Shown: positions 24,499 through 34,318 of the stretch, piece after piece
Layout of the letters: each line of letters starts with the position of its first letter
How positions within the stretch are numbered: the stretch's first letter is position 1
Assembly (NCBI RefSeq): GCF_902804485.1
Contig: NZ_CADCST010000082.1
Span: 62,001 to 126,000, forward strand
Origin: Flavobacterium collinsii
GTDB lineage: Bacteria; Bacteroidota; Bacteroidia; Flavobacteriales; Flavobacteriaceae
Length of the DNA: 64,000 bases
Direction of reading: 5' to 3'
The notes under the pieces: model-generated
The model's database searches: none
Told to the model about the DNA's origin: nothing
The model's input: only the letters and a program-made list of their open reading frames with translations
Position numbers and translations under genes: made by a program

Positions 24499-26271
24499 TT
24501 ACTTCAGATACTTTTTATCGGTCAAAGTTCTCATGAAAGCGATGAGCTGCTTTTTTTCCAAATCGGATAAGTTTAATTTGTCTTCCGGTAACGTTTGGTT
24601 CGGAACATCGAATCCCAGGCCTAAACCTCCTCCTTCGTTATAAAAATCAACTACCTCTTCCAGAGTTTTGTAAACACCATTGTGCATGTATGGAGCGGTA
24701 AGTGTTATATTTCGGATAGTTGGTGTTTTAAACGAATTTTTATGAATCGTGGCCTGTGTAATTACAAACTTACCCAAATCCCCGTCTAGTTTTTTACTTT
24801 TATTCGGAACACCCAAAATTTCGCTTTCCGATCGGTCAAAATTAGGAGGAACAGTTCCATTGGTGAGCGGAATAAAATGACAGGTTGCACATTTGGCCTT
24901 CCCAGCAAACAAATTAAAACCTGCTTTTTCATCCGCTGTAAAACGCTCTTTGTTTTGCATATAAGCATCAAACTTCGAATCGTACTTGCTTAACGAACGA
25001 ATATAAGAAGCCAAAGCATTTTTGATCTCAAATTCATTTATTGCTCCTTTTGGAAAAGCTTTTTTGAAATCTCTCACATAGTTCGCATCCTTTTGAAGCA
25101 CTAAAGCCGATTGCTCCAAAGAACCGTGCATTTCGTTTTCATTTTTAATCACGGCCACTGCCTGATCTTCGAGATAACTTACTCTTGAATCTGCAAAAAA
25201 TACGCGTTGAAAAGCAATATTGTTAAGTGTCGGCGTATTGCGCTGAAGCATTGATTTTCCGTCTAATGAAACCGCTGTTTCCAATCCATCTGTAAAAGCT
25301 TTATCAGCATGATGGCACGAAGCACAAGAACGAGTGTTGTTACCCGATAAAACAGGATCGTTGAACAGTTTTTTTCCCAACGCAATTTTCTCCGGCGTTG
25401 TTTTATAATCCGGAAAACCTGAAAAAGCTTCGGGATCAAATGCCTCCGGATCGAATAATGTTTGTGCCGTAACTTTTAAACCTCGTTGCTCTTTCATGAG
25501 CGGAATCCCCAATTCAGATCTGGTTTGAAATAATCCTTTGCTTAGCGGATTGGCAATTTCTTTGATAAAATAAGCACGGTCAAAAGCGTTAAAGTTGGTA
25601 TTTGTTTTTAAATACTGCTGCCCTTTCTTCAATATCCCGAGTACCTGATTTGAATTGGAAACCGCATTGTTTTCAACATAAACCTGATAATATTTTTCGA
25701 TGGTTTCTAAAGCAACCAAAGCTTCGGGAAGTGAATTCAGTACAACCGGGGAATCAAATCCTGTAATTCCTAAAGTAACCATTCGGTATACTTCCAATCG
25801 CATGGCGTCAAAAACATGCGCGTCCGTTAATTGATTTGAATTGGAAACTTTTTCCAGACGAACCAAATTAGCCGACAAAATACCCAATTCCTGAAGTAGT
25901 TCTTTTTTACTCTCTTTGTTGTACTTCGGAAAAACCAATTCCTCAATAACCTGAAATCCCTCAGGCGGAACTGTCACTTTATCATTTTCCTCAAACTCAG
26001 GTATTGCAGGACCGTTTATTGCTTTGGAAACGGCCGGCGAATAATACTCACTTATCATTTCGACCTTTTTATAACCTTGATGTGCTTCCAGAAATTGTCT
26101 CTGAATTTGTGCTTCGGTAGAATCTGACTGCACGGAATATTTAAGCTTAGCAACCTTCTCAATCAGTAAAGTAATATCAGACTGAAACAATTCATTTACT
26201 TCCTGATGTTTGTCTTTTTTCTGACAGGCTACCAATGCCAGCAGGAAAAACAAACCGTATATTTTTTTCAT
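24499..26271 (-). CDS. Di-haem cytochrome c peroxidase-like lipoprotein with N-terminal helical domain
   Basis: The protein has 590 residues. A lipobox 'LALVAC' (Cys16) makes it a lipoprotein. Residues 25-290 are an all-helical domain not found in ordinary Ccp proteins; it looks imelysin-like at best. From about 296 the MauG/CcpA core follows, with haem motifs CASCH (316-320) and CATCH (about 460-464), 'RNTPTLNNIAF', 'FADSRVSYLEDQA' and a C-terminal 'KTPTIRNI..APYMHNG'. It reduces H2O2 or carries out related oxidations in the periplasm. It lies 94 bases after the PhoX-like gene in the same direction, likely an operon. Confidence 0.85.
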   Translation of the reverse strand: MKKIYGLFFLLALVACQKKDKHQEVNELFQSDITLLIEKVAKLKYSVQSDSTEAQIQRQFLEAHQGYKKVEMISEYYSPAVSKAINGPAIPEFEENDKVTVPPEGFQVIEELVFPKYNKESKKELLQELGILSANLVRLEKVSNSNQLTDAHVFDAMRLEVYRMVTLGITGFDSPVVLNSLPEALVALETIEKYYQVYVENNAVSNSNQVLGILKKGQQYLKTNTNFNAFDRAYFIKEIANPLSKGLFQTRSELGIPLMKEQRGLKVTAQTLFDPEAFDPEAFSGFPDYKTTPEKIALGKKLFNDPVLSGNNTRSCASCHHADKAFTDGLETAVSLDGKSMLQRNTPTLNNIAFQRVFFADSRVSYLEDQAVAVIKNENEMHGSLEQSALVLQKDANYVRDFKKAFPKGAINEFEIKNALASYIRSLSKYDSKFDAYMQNKERFTADEKAGFNLFAGKAKCATCHFIPLTNGTVPPNFDRSESEILGVPNKSKKLDGDLGKFVITQATIHKNSFKTPTIRNITLTAPYMHNGVYKTLEEVVDFYNEGGGLGLGFDVPNQTLPEDKLNLSDLEKKQLIAFMRTLTDKKYLK

Positions 26272-26365
26272 GTGTATTAAAAATTAAAAGGAAAATATTC
26301 AGAAAAACAGAAACCACTACCTCAAATTGAAATAGTGGATGACTGTTTTATAATGCTTTAAAAAT

Positions 26366-27817
26366 TTATCTCGCTAAACCTTTAATCACTACAATTTGAC
26401 TTGCTTGTTGCTCGTTCGGACGATTTGTTCCTCCGTCAACTCCTTTATATTTTTCGCCAGTCCAGGTATGAGGTTGGATGCTTAGCATGAAAGTATCAGG
26501 AATACCCAACTGATCTGATACATCGATCATAGCACCGTATTCCCAATCTCCGAATTTTGATAGTTTACCTACGTTGTATTTGGCAGCATCAGCCTGAGTA
26601 CGACGGTGATCTAATTCTAATACTACTTTCAATTCTTTTGTAGCGATATTGTATTGATAGATATAAGCATCGTGTGTTTCGTCACCGTATCCGTTTGCAT
26701 CTTCCTGAACGTAAACATAGTTACTGGTTACACAAATATTATCCGGGTTTTGAAATTTCCCTGCTTTTCCACTGCGGTTATCTCCATCTAAAACCAATTC
26801 TAAAGTTCCTTTTAACGGATCGGCAGCATCAAGATTTAATCTGTAAACTCTACCGTATTTCGTTCTTGAAGCATCGGCATTCGTTCCTGTGATATCTTGT
26901 CCGGTTACGTTAAAATACAATTCACGGTCAGCATTGTTACCTCCTTTGCGGTAATCTAAATCTTCAACACGACCAAATTTGATTGCTTTCAAAGTATTTA
27001 CAGATGCGTTGATCTGAGCTCCTGTTAAAGTAGTGTGGTTGTCAATTTTCACGAAAGAAACAGGATAAGTTTGATCCACAGTCATGTCTCTTTCTCTTTG
27101 GTTGCTGTCATTTCTTTTTAACATGTACAAAGATCCACCTGTTAAATCACCAACAATATTTGATACATACATAAAAACCTGACCTCCGTAAGTTCCAGAG
27201 TCATCGTCACCAATTACTACAACTGTTTTTCCTTTGTAAGCAGAAGAACGTAATGGTAAAGCATTTTCGGCGCTTAAACGTCCAAATCCTGATAATTCTT
27301 TAGATACTGATGCTCCTCCAGCACTAGCGTACGGATCTAAGGCATGTGTACGAGACTCTTCTCCTGACTCTCCGCATGTTAAATAAAGCGGTCCAAAACC
27401 ATGTTCTTCTTTAGTAGCCATAGTAGCCCCACACAATCTCCAGGTTCCTCCACTAGAGTTTAACAAATATTCTCCTTTTGTAGGTTTGAATGTTTTGTCT
27501 AAAGTAATTCTCGAAACCGCAAAATTGTCTTCGTTGTTTACTAAGAAAGTAAAAGTTCCGTCGGTATTTTTCAATAGCCCCGAACCATCAGCAGAACCTC
27601 CAAAAACAAATTTAGGACTGTCTGCAAAAACATCATCTGAACTAAAAAGAGAATAAATTTTCAAACTTTCAAATCCTGCCTGAGCTTTTATTAAACTTGG
27701 TGTTACAGATTGATCCTTCAGTACAACACTTGTTGTTTCTGCTTCGTCTTTAGAATCGTTATTACAAGATGTAAGTAACGAACCTAACATAATTAGGGGT
27801 AAAATAATTCTTTTCAT
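26366..27817 (-). CDS. PhoX-like (DUF839) lipoprotein
   Basis: The protein has 483 residues. A signal with lipobox 'LLTSC' marks it as a lipoprotein. The rest resembles the PhoX beta-propeller: 'GTWRLCGATMATKEE', 'AENALPLRSSAYKGKTVV', 'GDDDSGTYGGQVFMYV' and 'NPDNICVTSNYVYVQED'. PhoX enzymes are Ca/Fe-dependent alkaline phosphatases, but this branch is shorter and divergent, so phosphatase activity is inferred and not certain. It lies upstream of the di-haem peroxidase gene and could share regulation with it. Confidence 0.7.
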   Translation of the reverse strand: MKRIILPLIMLGSLLTSCNNDSKDEAETTSVVLKDQSVTPSLIKAQAGFESLKIYSLFSSDDVFADSPKFVFGGSADGSGLLKNTDGTFTFLVNNEDNFAVSRITLDKTFKPTKGEYLLNSSGGTWRLCGATMATKEEHGFGPLYLTCGESGEESRTHALDPYASAGGASVSKELSGFGRLSAENALPLRSSAYKGKTVVVIGDDDSGTYGGQVFMYVSNIVGDLTGGSLYMLKRNDSNQRERDMTVDQTYPVSFVKIDNHTTLTGAQINASVNTLKAIKFGRVEDLDYRKGGNNADRELYFNVTGQDITGTNADASRTKYGRVYRLNLDAADPLKGTLELVLDGDNRSGKAGKFQNPDNICVTSNYVYVQEDANGYGDETHDAYIYQYNIATKELKVVLELDHRRTQADAAKYNVGKLSKFGDWEYGAMIDVSDQLGIPDTFMLSIQPHTWTGEKYKGVDGGTNRPNEQQASQIVVIKGLAR

Positions 27818-28011
27818 TTAGTTAAAAATTGGTTTCTATTTTTTTTTACAAAGTAATCCCCTACTCTTTAATTTAAAATGATTTAGATATTATCAAAAAA
27901 ACAACAGTTTGCAAAAAAACTGCTTTAAAACAAAAAAAAGTTAACATTAAATTAGTACTACAAAACACTCATAAACTTGCAGTAACATTAAAGCAAAAAA
28001 AAGAGCCTTAT

Positions 28012-28893
28012 TTAAGACTCGTTTTCTAATTGCTCTTTATATATTTTAATATTAGCCTTTATACTCTCCGGTAACTCAGGCTCTTTAATGTCGGTATGCT
28101 TCTGCATTTCTTCCCAAATGGTTTTAGCCACAATGTAACGGGCCATTTCTTTATCATCGGCCGGAATTATATACCACGGAGCATCTTTTGTCGAGGTTTT
28201 ATTTATGGCCTCTTCATAATATTGTTGATATTCCTCCCAATGTGCACGTTCTTTCAAATCCGCAACCGAGAATTTCCAATTGTGTTTTTCTTCTTCCAAT
28301 CGTCTTAACAAACGTTTACGTTGTTCCTCTTTACTCAAATGCAGGAAAAACTTCAGTACAATTGTTCCGTTTTGCGTAATATGCTTTTCAAAATTATTGA
28401 TTTGCTCCATTCTGTCTTTCCAAAAATCCTTCGGAATATCTTCTACCTTTTCAATTCCGGGTAAATTTTCATTCAATATATACTCAGGGTGCACGCGGGT
28501 AACCAAAATATTTTCATAATGGGTACGATTAAAAATCGCATATTTCCCTTTTTCGGGTAAAACCACATAATGTCTCCACAAATAATCGTGTTCCAACTCT
28601 GCCGAAGTAGGCGTTTTAAAACTATGTACCACTACTCCACGCGGATTAAATTCTTTAAAAACTTCCCGAATCAGACTGTCTTTTCCGGAAGTATCCATTC
28701 CCTGCAGACAAATCAAAACGCCATATCTGTTATGAGCATACATGGCATCTTGCTGTTTACTCAATTTAGCCTGAACTTTATCGAGTTTAGCCTCTTTTTC
28801 CTCACTGTCTGCATCAAGGTCGAGCAAAGTAGGAATCTTTGATAATTTTATTTTATCTGTGATTTTAAAATCATTCGGATCTATTGATTTCAT
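28012..28893 (-). CDS. Polyphosphate kinase 2 family protein
   Basis: The protein has about 293 residues. The PPK2 core shows Walker A 'LQGMDTSGKDSLIR', Walker B-like 'YAIFNRTHYENILV' and the lid 'RKRLLRRLEEEKHNWKFS'. The Walker A spelling resembles class III PPK2 enzymes, which can phosphorylate AMP or ADP from polyphosphate; the nucleotide preference is inferred. I chose the ATG at 28893 ('MKSIDPNDF') because the 16 upstream residues do not match the family. It is cytoplasmic and transcribed divergently from the next gene. Confidence 0.88.
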   Translation of the reverse strand: MKSIDPNDFKITDKIKLSKIPTLLDLDADSEEKEAKLDKVQAKLSKQQDAMYAHNRYGVLICLQGMDTSGKDSLIREVFKEFNPRGVVVHSFKTPTSAELEHDYLWRHYVVLPEKGKYAIFNRTHYENILVTRVHPEYILNENLPGIEKVEDIPKDFWKDRMEQINNFEKHITQNGTIVLKFFLHLSKEEQRKRLLRRLEEEKHNWKFSVADLKERAHWEEYQQYYEEAINKTSTKDAPWYIIPADDKEMARYIVAKTIWEEMQKHTDIKEPELPESIKANIKIYKEQLENES

Positions 28894-29001
28894 ATTTATG
28901 AGTTTTTTCGTAATAGTAAATATACTATTTTTACAAAGCATATTCCTGCTGTTCCATGTAATACTTTCGGAGACAGCAATTTTATTTACAAAACAACATT
29001 C

Positions 29002-29838
29002 ATGGAAAAATTCACCTTAGAAATATTATTTCAAATCATCGGAATCGGGTCGGCATCAGGATTATTTTTCAATAACAATTCGCTTTATATTATTGGTGAC
29101 AATAGTGGCTTCTTATACGAATACCACATGCAGGATCAGCAATTGAGTGAGCATGCGTTAATAGACAATCCAACAAAGAATATTGCAAAAAATCTTAAAC
29201 CCGATTTTGAGTCTTTAACCAACCATAATGATACGCTTTATGTTTTTGGCTCCGGTTCTACCGAAAACCGAAACAAGATGATTGCATTCGATCTTAAAAA
29301 CAAAACTATACTGCAAAAAAATAATTTGGTTGATTTATATGCACTAATGCAAAGTTTTGGCGAAATAAAACCGGAAGATTTTAATCTGGAAGGTTCTATT
29401 TTTGATGGTGAGAACTGGTACCTGTTCAATCGTGGTAATGGAATCTCGAACAAAAACACCATTTTTACTATCCATGCTAAAAGTCTGGGAGAAGAATTCG
29501 CTCTGGTTGCAACCAATTATAAGCTTCCAAAAATAAAAGGGATTCGCTCCAGTTTTACAGATGCTATTTTGGTGGAAGATAAAATCTATTTCCTTTCTAC
29601 AGTAGAAAACACTAAATCAACTTATGACGACGGTGAAATTTTGGGAAGCTTCATAGGAAGAATCGACCTTAAAACCATGAAAATCGATTTTACTCAAAAA
29701 ATTACGGCAACCAATAAATTCGAAGGTCTGACTTTTTATCAAAAAACAAATGATAAAATCGAGTTTTTGCTTTGCGAAGATAATGATACAGAGGTTCTAG
29801 AAACGAAAATTTATAAATTGAGTTTGCCTGTTAAGTAA
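29002..29838 (+). CDS. DUF6929-type protein of unknown function
   Basis: The protein has 278 residues with repeating beta-propeller-like blades ('SLYIIGDNSGFLYEYHM', 'DTLYVFGSGSTENRNKMIAF', 'DKIYFLSTVENT'). It resembles the DUF6929 group. No signal peptide is evident, so it may be cytoplasmic. The last 23 codons are repeated with synonymous changes at 30418-30489, after the next gene, which suggests a recombination or insertion at this gene's 3' end. Confidence 0.65.
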   Translation: MEKFTLEILFQIIGIGSASGLFFNNNSLYIIGDNSGFLYEYHMQDQQLSEHALIDNPTKNIAKNLKPDFESLTNHNDTLYVFGSGSTENRNKMIAFDLKNKTILQKNNLVDLYALMQSFGEIKPEDFNLEGSIFDGENWYLFNRGNGISNKNTIFTIHAKSLGEEFALVATNYKLPKIKGIRSSFTDAILVEDKIYFLSTVENTKSTYDDGEILGSFIGRIDLKTMKIDFTQKITATNKFEGLTFYQKTNDKIEFLLCEDNDTEVLETKIYKLSLPVK

Positions 29839-29849
29839 AACGAATTTTC

Positions 29850-30338
29850 ATGAAAAAAATAATTCTTTCGCTATTAATCGTTTTTATGATTTTGACTGGC
29901 GGTTATCTATTTTATGACTTTAAAACAACTAAAATAAAAAAAGAATATTATAAAACTTTATCGCCTAAAGATTTTAGCCCAAAATCTTTTATTCTCTTTT
30001 TTAAAGAGAAATACAATAAAACCCCTCTAAATAGCATAACAATGAGTGGTGAGTTTCCTGATAATTGGGTAAAACCAAATGATGTAGCTTATCTAATTTC
30101 CATCATGAGATCTAAAGAAAAATGTTGCGGATATACAAACATATTCTCTTCTACTCTATCTGACGACAATGGTGAGATTGGTGGTTTTGCAATAATTTTT
30201 CTTAACTCTTATATCTCAAATACTAAAATTAATCTAGGTTTAAATTGCAATCCTAAAGTAGATGAAGAGTCGGTTGTAAAAATTGAAAAATGGTTTAAAA
30301 AGACGACCTACTTTAAAAACAATTCATCTGTTAAATAA
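29850..30338 (+). CDS. Single-membrane-anchor protein of unknown function
   Basis: The protein has 162 residues with an N-terminal hydrophobic anchor ('IILSLLIVFMILTGGYLFY') and a lysine-rich soluble part. It carries a Cys pair 'EKCCGYTN' and a third Cys near 'GLNCNPKV'. No family is recognised. It lies 11 bases after the DUF6929-type gene, and the remnant of that gene's tail follows about 80 bases downstream. That layout suggests this gene was inserted with the flanking sequence. Confidence 0.5.
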   Translation: MKKIILSLLIVFMILTGGYLFYDFKTTKIKKEYYKTLSPKDFSPKSFILFFKEKYNKTPLNSITMSGEFPDNWVKPNDVAYLISIMRSKEKCCGYTNIFSSTLSDDNGEIGGFAIIFLNSYISNTKINLGLNCNPKVDEESVVKIEKWFKKTTYFKNNSSVK

Positions 30339-30417
30339 TATAAAAAGTAACTCAATGACATTAAAAAGGGACTTTTCATATTGATATATTTCTTTTTACG
30401 CTTAAAATTAAACTTTA

Positions 30418-30489
30418 CTTTGTGAGGATAATGACACAGAAGTTCTCGAAACGAAGATTTATAAATTAACTTTACCCAACAAACTATAA
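30418..30489 (+). pseudogene. Detached 3' end of a DUF6929-type gene
   Basis: Read in frame, the 72 bases encode 'LCEDNDTEVLETKIYKL' followed by 'TLPNKL' and a stop. The first 17 residues are identical to the tail of the protein at 29002-29838, while at least seven third positions differ. No start or upstream part is present. It is either the residue of a divergent allele replaced by recombination, or a duplication old enough for silent sites to drift. Confidence 0.7.
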
Positions 30490-30503
30490 ACTACCACAAA
30501 AAA

Positions 30504-32660
30504 ATGATCCGGAAAACCACTTTAGCTCTTCTAATTTTTATTACAAGTCAGGCCACACAAGCCCAATATAAATATCCTACGACTCCTGAACGTCCTGTTG
30601 TAGATGATTATTTTGGAACAAAAATCACAGATTCATACAGATGGCTTGAAGACATGAACAATCCTGAAGTTCAAAAATGGTTCAAAGACGAATCGGATTA
30701 TACCAACTCTATTGTGAAAACAATTTCTGGACGCGATGTTCTTTTTAATAGAATGAAAGAGATTCAGGCTTTGGGTGGAGATCAATACGGATCTATTATA
30801 CAGGTTGGTGATATTTTCTACTATACAAAAAATAAAAAGCAAGAAAACATATACAAGTTGTATTTCCGTAAAAACAGAAATGGAGCTGAAGTTTTATTGT
30901 TAGATCCTAATACAATTACTAAAGGTGCCACTATCACCAATTTTAATATTAGTCCTGATAACAAAAAACTAGCTGTAACCATATCTGAAGGCGGTGCAGA
31001 AGTTTGCGACCTAAAAATTATGGATCTCGAATCGAAAAAATTCCTTTCAGATAAACTTACTCCTGTTTGGAGCGAATTTCCTTTTGAATTTACTCCGGAC
31101 AGTAAAGCCATAACATATACACAAATGGCTACGAGAGATAATACAAGTGACATTTTTTTGAAGAATATGAAAGCTTTTTTACATGTTATTGGCACTGATC
31201 CAAAAACAGATAAAATATTGGCTTCAAAAGAAAACAATCCTGAATTAGAAATTCTAGCTGCACAATTTCCTTATGTTAAATTTCCTGATGATTATTCATA
31301 TATCATTTTAGATATTGGATCTACAAAAAATGAAGAATTTTCTTTTTATGCGCCATTTTCAGAACTAGGAAAATCAAAAATTAATTGGAAACCATTAGTG
31401 AAATATGAAGATGATATAACGGATAGTCAAATTATTGGTGATAAACTTTTTTTCCTTACTCATAAAAATGCTCCTAATTATAAACTGGCATATACAAGTC
31501 TAAAAAATCCAGATTTTAATAATCCAACGATTCTTGTTCCAGAAAATGATAAAGTTATACGAAGACTAAGAAAGTCTAAAAACTTCATTTACTATAATTT
31601 GAGCGACGGAATCAATCAGGAAACTTTCCAAATTAATGCCAAAACTTTAGAAATCAAAAAAATTCCACTTCCAGCGGGCTCTAATTCAGCATTTCCATTA
31701 AGTCCACGTCAAAACGATAACATGATGCTTTTTAACAATGGCTGGGTTACTCCTTCTACTGATTATGATTATGATGCCCAAACTGGAAAATTAGGAAAAA
31801 GTAAAGAATTAACCGCAAATGGTTCTTTTCCTGACTTTAGCAAAAATTATGTTGTAAAAGAAGTAGAAGTACCAAGTCACGATGGAGTAATGGTGCCTTT
31901 ATCTATAATTTATCCTAAAAACATTAAAATTGACGGTTCTACACCTTGTTATATTACAGGATACGGCGCTTATGGGATTAGTCAATATCCATATTTTGTA
32001 GGATCTAGCGTAATGACTTTATTAGAACAAAATACTATTGTGGCTTTTGCGCATCCTCGTGGAGGAGGTGAAAAAGGCAATAAATGGCATACTGACGGAA
32101 TGAAAGCTAAAAAGTCAAATACTTGGAAAGATTTTATTGCTTGTTCAGAATATTTGATAAAAGAAAAATATACTTCTAAAGAAAAACTTATTGGAAATGG
32201 AGTAAGCATGGGAGGTATATTGATTGGAAGAGCAATTACAGAACGTCCTGATCTTTATAAAGTAGCTCTTGTTGAAGTAGGTTGTACCAATGCAATCAGA
32301 ATGGAAACTTCTCCAAATGGGGCAAATCAAATTCCAGAGATCGGAACTTTAAAAAATGAAGAGGATGTAAAATATATTTTAGAAATGGATTCGCAAAGCA
32401 AAGTGAAAAAAGGCGAAAAATATCCAGCTACTTTCATACGCACAGGAATTAATGATCCTAGAGTTGCGCCATGGGAGCCAGGCAAATTTGCTGCAATATT
32501 GCAAAATTATAATAGCTCCGAAAATCCCATTTTATTACACGTTAACTATGCCAACGGTCACCATTCAAGTGACTTAGATGTTACTTACGGTGATGAAGCA
32601 GACATGTGGGCATTTGCATTGTGGCAGGTTGGAAATACTAAGTTTCAGCTTAAAAAGTAA
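30504..32660 (+). CDS. Prolyl oligopeptidase family serine peptidase (S9)
   Basis: The protein has 718 residues with an N-terminal signal peptide ('ITSQATQAQ'), so it acts in the periplasm or is secreted. A beta-propeller covers about 75-440, and an alpha/beta hydrolase domain covers about 445-718. The catalytic triad is Ser in 'GNGVSMGG' (near 568), Asp in 'GINDPRVAPW' (near 651) and His in 'NGHHSSD' (near 688). Such enzymes cut short peptides after proline. Base composition is somewhat more AT-rich than neighbours, consistent with the disturbed boundary just upstream. Confidence 0.9.
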   Translation: MIRKTTLALLIFITSQATQAQYKYPTTPERPVVDDYFGTKITDSYRWLEDMNNPEVQKWFKDESDYTNSIVKTISGRDVLFNRMKEIQALGGDQYGSIIQVGDIFYYTKNKKQENIYKLYFRKNRNGAEVLLLDPNTITKGATITNFNISPDNKKLAVTISEGGAEVCDLKIMDLESKKFLSDKLTPVWSEFPFEFTPDSKAITYTQMATRDNTSDIFLKNMKAFLHVIGTDPKTDKILASKENNPELEILAAQFPYVKFPDDYSYIILDIGSTKNEEFSFYAPFSELGKSKINWKPLVKYEDDITDSQIIGDKLFFLTHKNAPNYKLAYTSLKNPDFNNPTILVPENDKVIRRLRKSKNFIYYNLSDGINQETFQINAKTLEIKKIPLPAGSNSAFPLSPRQNDNMMLFNNGWVTPSTDYDYDAQTGKLGKSKELTANGSFPDFSKNYVVKEVEVPSHDGVMVPLSIIYPKNIKIDGSTPCYITGYGAYGISQYPYFVGSSVMTLLEQNTIVAFAHPRGGGEKGNKWHTDGMKAKKSNTWKDFIACSEYLIKEKYTSKEKLIGNGVSMGGILIGRAITERPDLYKVALVEVGCTNAIRMETSPNGANQIPEIGTLKNEEDVKYILEMDSQSKVKKGEKYPATFIRTGINDPRVAPWEPGKFAAILQNYNSSENPILLHVNYANGHHSSDLDVTYGDEADMWAFALWQVGNTKFQLKK

Positions 32661-32680
32661 AATCTCGAATATAGTTTAAT

Positions 32681-32722
32681 AAAAAATCTGTAGATGCACT
32701 AATTTACTTCTACAGATTTTTT
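32681..32722 (+). terminator. Intrinsic terminator after the prolyl oligopeptidase gene
   Basis: aaaaaatctgtaga (32681-32694) pairs with tctacagatttttt (32709-32722) and is followed by more T residues. Confidence 0.8.
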
Positions 32723-32822
32723 TTGTTTTCACTACAAAGCAAAATTGATTATTTTTATTTTTTTTTACACCCCTCCCAACCTTTTTATCTTTTAAGCCCT
32801 CTTTAGTATAAAGACAACAATT

Positions 32823-33359
32823 GTGATAAACGAAACTCTCATATCCAACTGCAAAAAAATGAACCGCGATGCTCAGCGTCAGGTTTATGAGCATATGGCT
32901 CCAAAACTGTATCGCGTTTGCAAACGATACCTTAAGAAGGAAGAAGAAATTGAAGAAGCTATGGCTGACGCTTTCTATACCATATTTACAAAGCTGGAAC
33001 AACTGAAAGAAGTTTTGGCTTTTGAGGCATGGGCCCGAAAAATTACCGTCAACCATTGTTTGGCAACCATCAAGAAAAACACCAATTTCAATATGTATCT
33101 TGATGATGTCAAATTGCTTTCGCAACCTTTTACCGAGGAGGTGAACGCATTGGAAGAAGAAGATTTACTGAATTTACTAAACCATATTCCGGACGGCTGT
33201 AAAACGGTTTTCAACCTTTTTGTTATTGAAGGTTTCGGACATAAAGAAATAGCCGCTATGCTGAACATTTCTGAAGGCACATCGAAATCACAATTGAATG
33301 CCGCTAAAACCAAACTAAAGGAGTTAGTCAATAAATTGTATTACCAAAAAGCAAAATAG
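32823..33359 (+). CDS. ECF-type RNA polymerase sigma factor
   Basis: The protein has 178 residues with sigma region 2 ('QVYEHMAPKLYRVCKRYLK', 'DAFYTIFTKLEQ', 'FEAWARKITVNHCL') and region 4 ('CKTVFNLFVIEGFGHKEIAAMLNISEGTSKSQLNAAK'-like helix-turn-helix). I chose the GTG at 32823, since the 'ISNCKKMNRDAQRQ' helix is part of region 2; the first ATG (32859) would cut it. The next gene begins two bases after the stop and is the likely anti-sigma factor. Such pairs in Bacteroidota usually answer to envelope signals. Confidence 0.9.
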   Translation: MINETLISNCKKMNRDAQRQVYEHMAPKLYRVCKRYLKKEEEIEEAMADAFYTIFTKLEQLKEVLAFEAWARKITVNHCLATIKKNTNFNMYLDDVKLLSQPFTEEVNALEEEDLLNLLNHIPDGCKTVFNLFVIEGFGHKEIAAMLNISEGTSKSQLNAAKTKLKELVNKLYYQKAK

Positions 33360-33361
33360 TC

Positions 33362-34318
33362 ATGGACAATCAAGATAAAGTATTCGATAAATTTAAAGAG
33401 GCCGCACAGAACTCGGAAACTAAAGATTTCCCGGGAATGGAAAAAGTCTGGTCGCGCCTTGAAGATAAACTGGACAAAAAAGAGGATAAAAAAACCATTT
33501 CGTTATGGAAAAAAATTGCCATCGCAGCCTCTCTTTTATTGCTCATTTCTTTAGGAGCCCAATTTTTAAAATCAGATAAAACAACTCCACTATCAACCCC
33601 AAAAGTTGTAGTTAACGAAACAGAGCAGCCCGCTTTGGAAAAAGAGAACGCAATTGTTTCTTCAGATTCTATAATGGTTCCGAAAGCAGAAGCGGTAAAA
33701 ATTTTAGACCAGCAAATCAAACAACAGCAAAAAGTAGCATTACAGGAAATACAATCTTCTCCCAACAATGCTGTAATCACAGAAGTCGCTCCACCAGCCG
33801 TTGCAGATCAAATTGCTGCTCCGGTAGCTGTACAATCCGAATCTTATAAAAATAAAGAAGAGGAAAGCAGCGTCACAAAAGACAAAGCCGTTGCCACTTA
33901 TGGATACGCCGGATCAATGCAGCGAGAGTCAGCTAAAATGGCTTATGCAGAAAAGCAGGCAACAATGGCCAGAAAAAGCGCTCCTCTAATTGTTTTGAAC
34001 GGAAATCCAATTTCGCACAAAGACGATGCCAAAAGGGATCAAATGATGCAGACAGAACTTCCGAATTTACAGCCTGAAAATGTGGATTCTCTTGTCGTAC
34101 TAGATGCTCCATTGTACATTATTGACGGAATTTACTATTCTGAAAGCGACTTATTTGGTCAGAACCCAACCAGTCCGTATGCTCCTTTAAACAAACAGGA
34201 GATCAAAACAATTACCGTTCTTCAGGATCTTGAAGCCACCTCAAAGTATGGCGAAAAAGGAAAAAAAGGAGTGGTAATCATTACAACCCGAAAAGGAAAA
34301 CCTGCAGCAAAAGACTAA
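33362..34318 (+). CDS. Single-pass membrane protein, anti-sigma candidate with C-terminal SusC/RagA plug signature
   Basis: The protein has 318 residues. An N-terminal acidic cytoplasmic segment of about 48 residues ('GMEKVWSRLEDKL') is followed by one membrane helix (51-68) and a long Gln/Ala-rich linker. A C-terminal domain (about 250-312) has the SusC/RagA signature: 'PLYIIDGIYYSESDL', 'EIKTITVLQDLEATSKYG' and 'KKGVVIITTRKG'. Its position two bases after the sigma gene and its topology suggest an anti-sigma factor, but it lacks a clear zinc anti-sigma motif. A plug signature in the periplasmic part of such a protein is unusual. Confidence 0.75.
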   Translation: MDNQDKVFDKFKEAAQNSETKDFPGMEKVWSRLEDKLDKKEDKKTISLWKKIAIAASLLLLISLGAQFLKSDKTTPLSTPKVVVNETEQPALEKENAIVSSDSIMVPKAEAVKILDQQIKQQQKVALQEIQSSPNNAVITEVAPPAVADQIAAPVAVQSESYKNKEEESSVTKDKAVATYGYAGSMQRESAKMAYAEKQATMARKSAPLIVLNGNPISHKDDAKRDQMMQTELPNLQPENVDSLVVLDAPLYIIDGIYYSESDLFGQNPTSPYAPLNKQEIKTITVLQDLEATSKYGEKGKKGVVIITTRKGKPAAKD

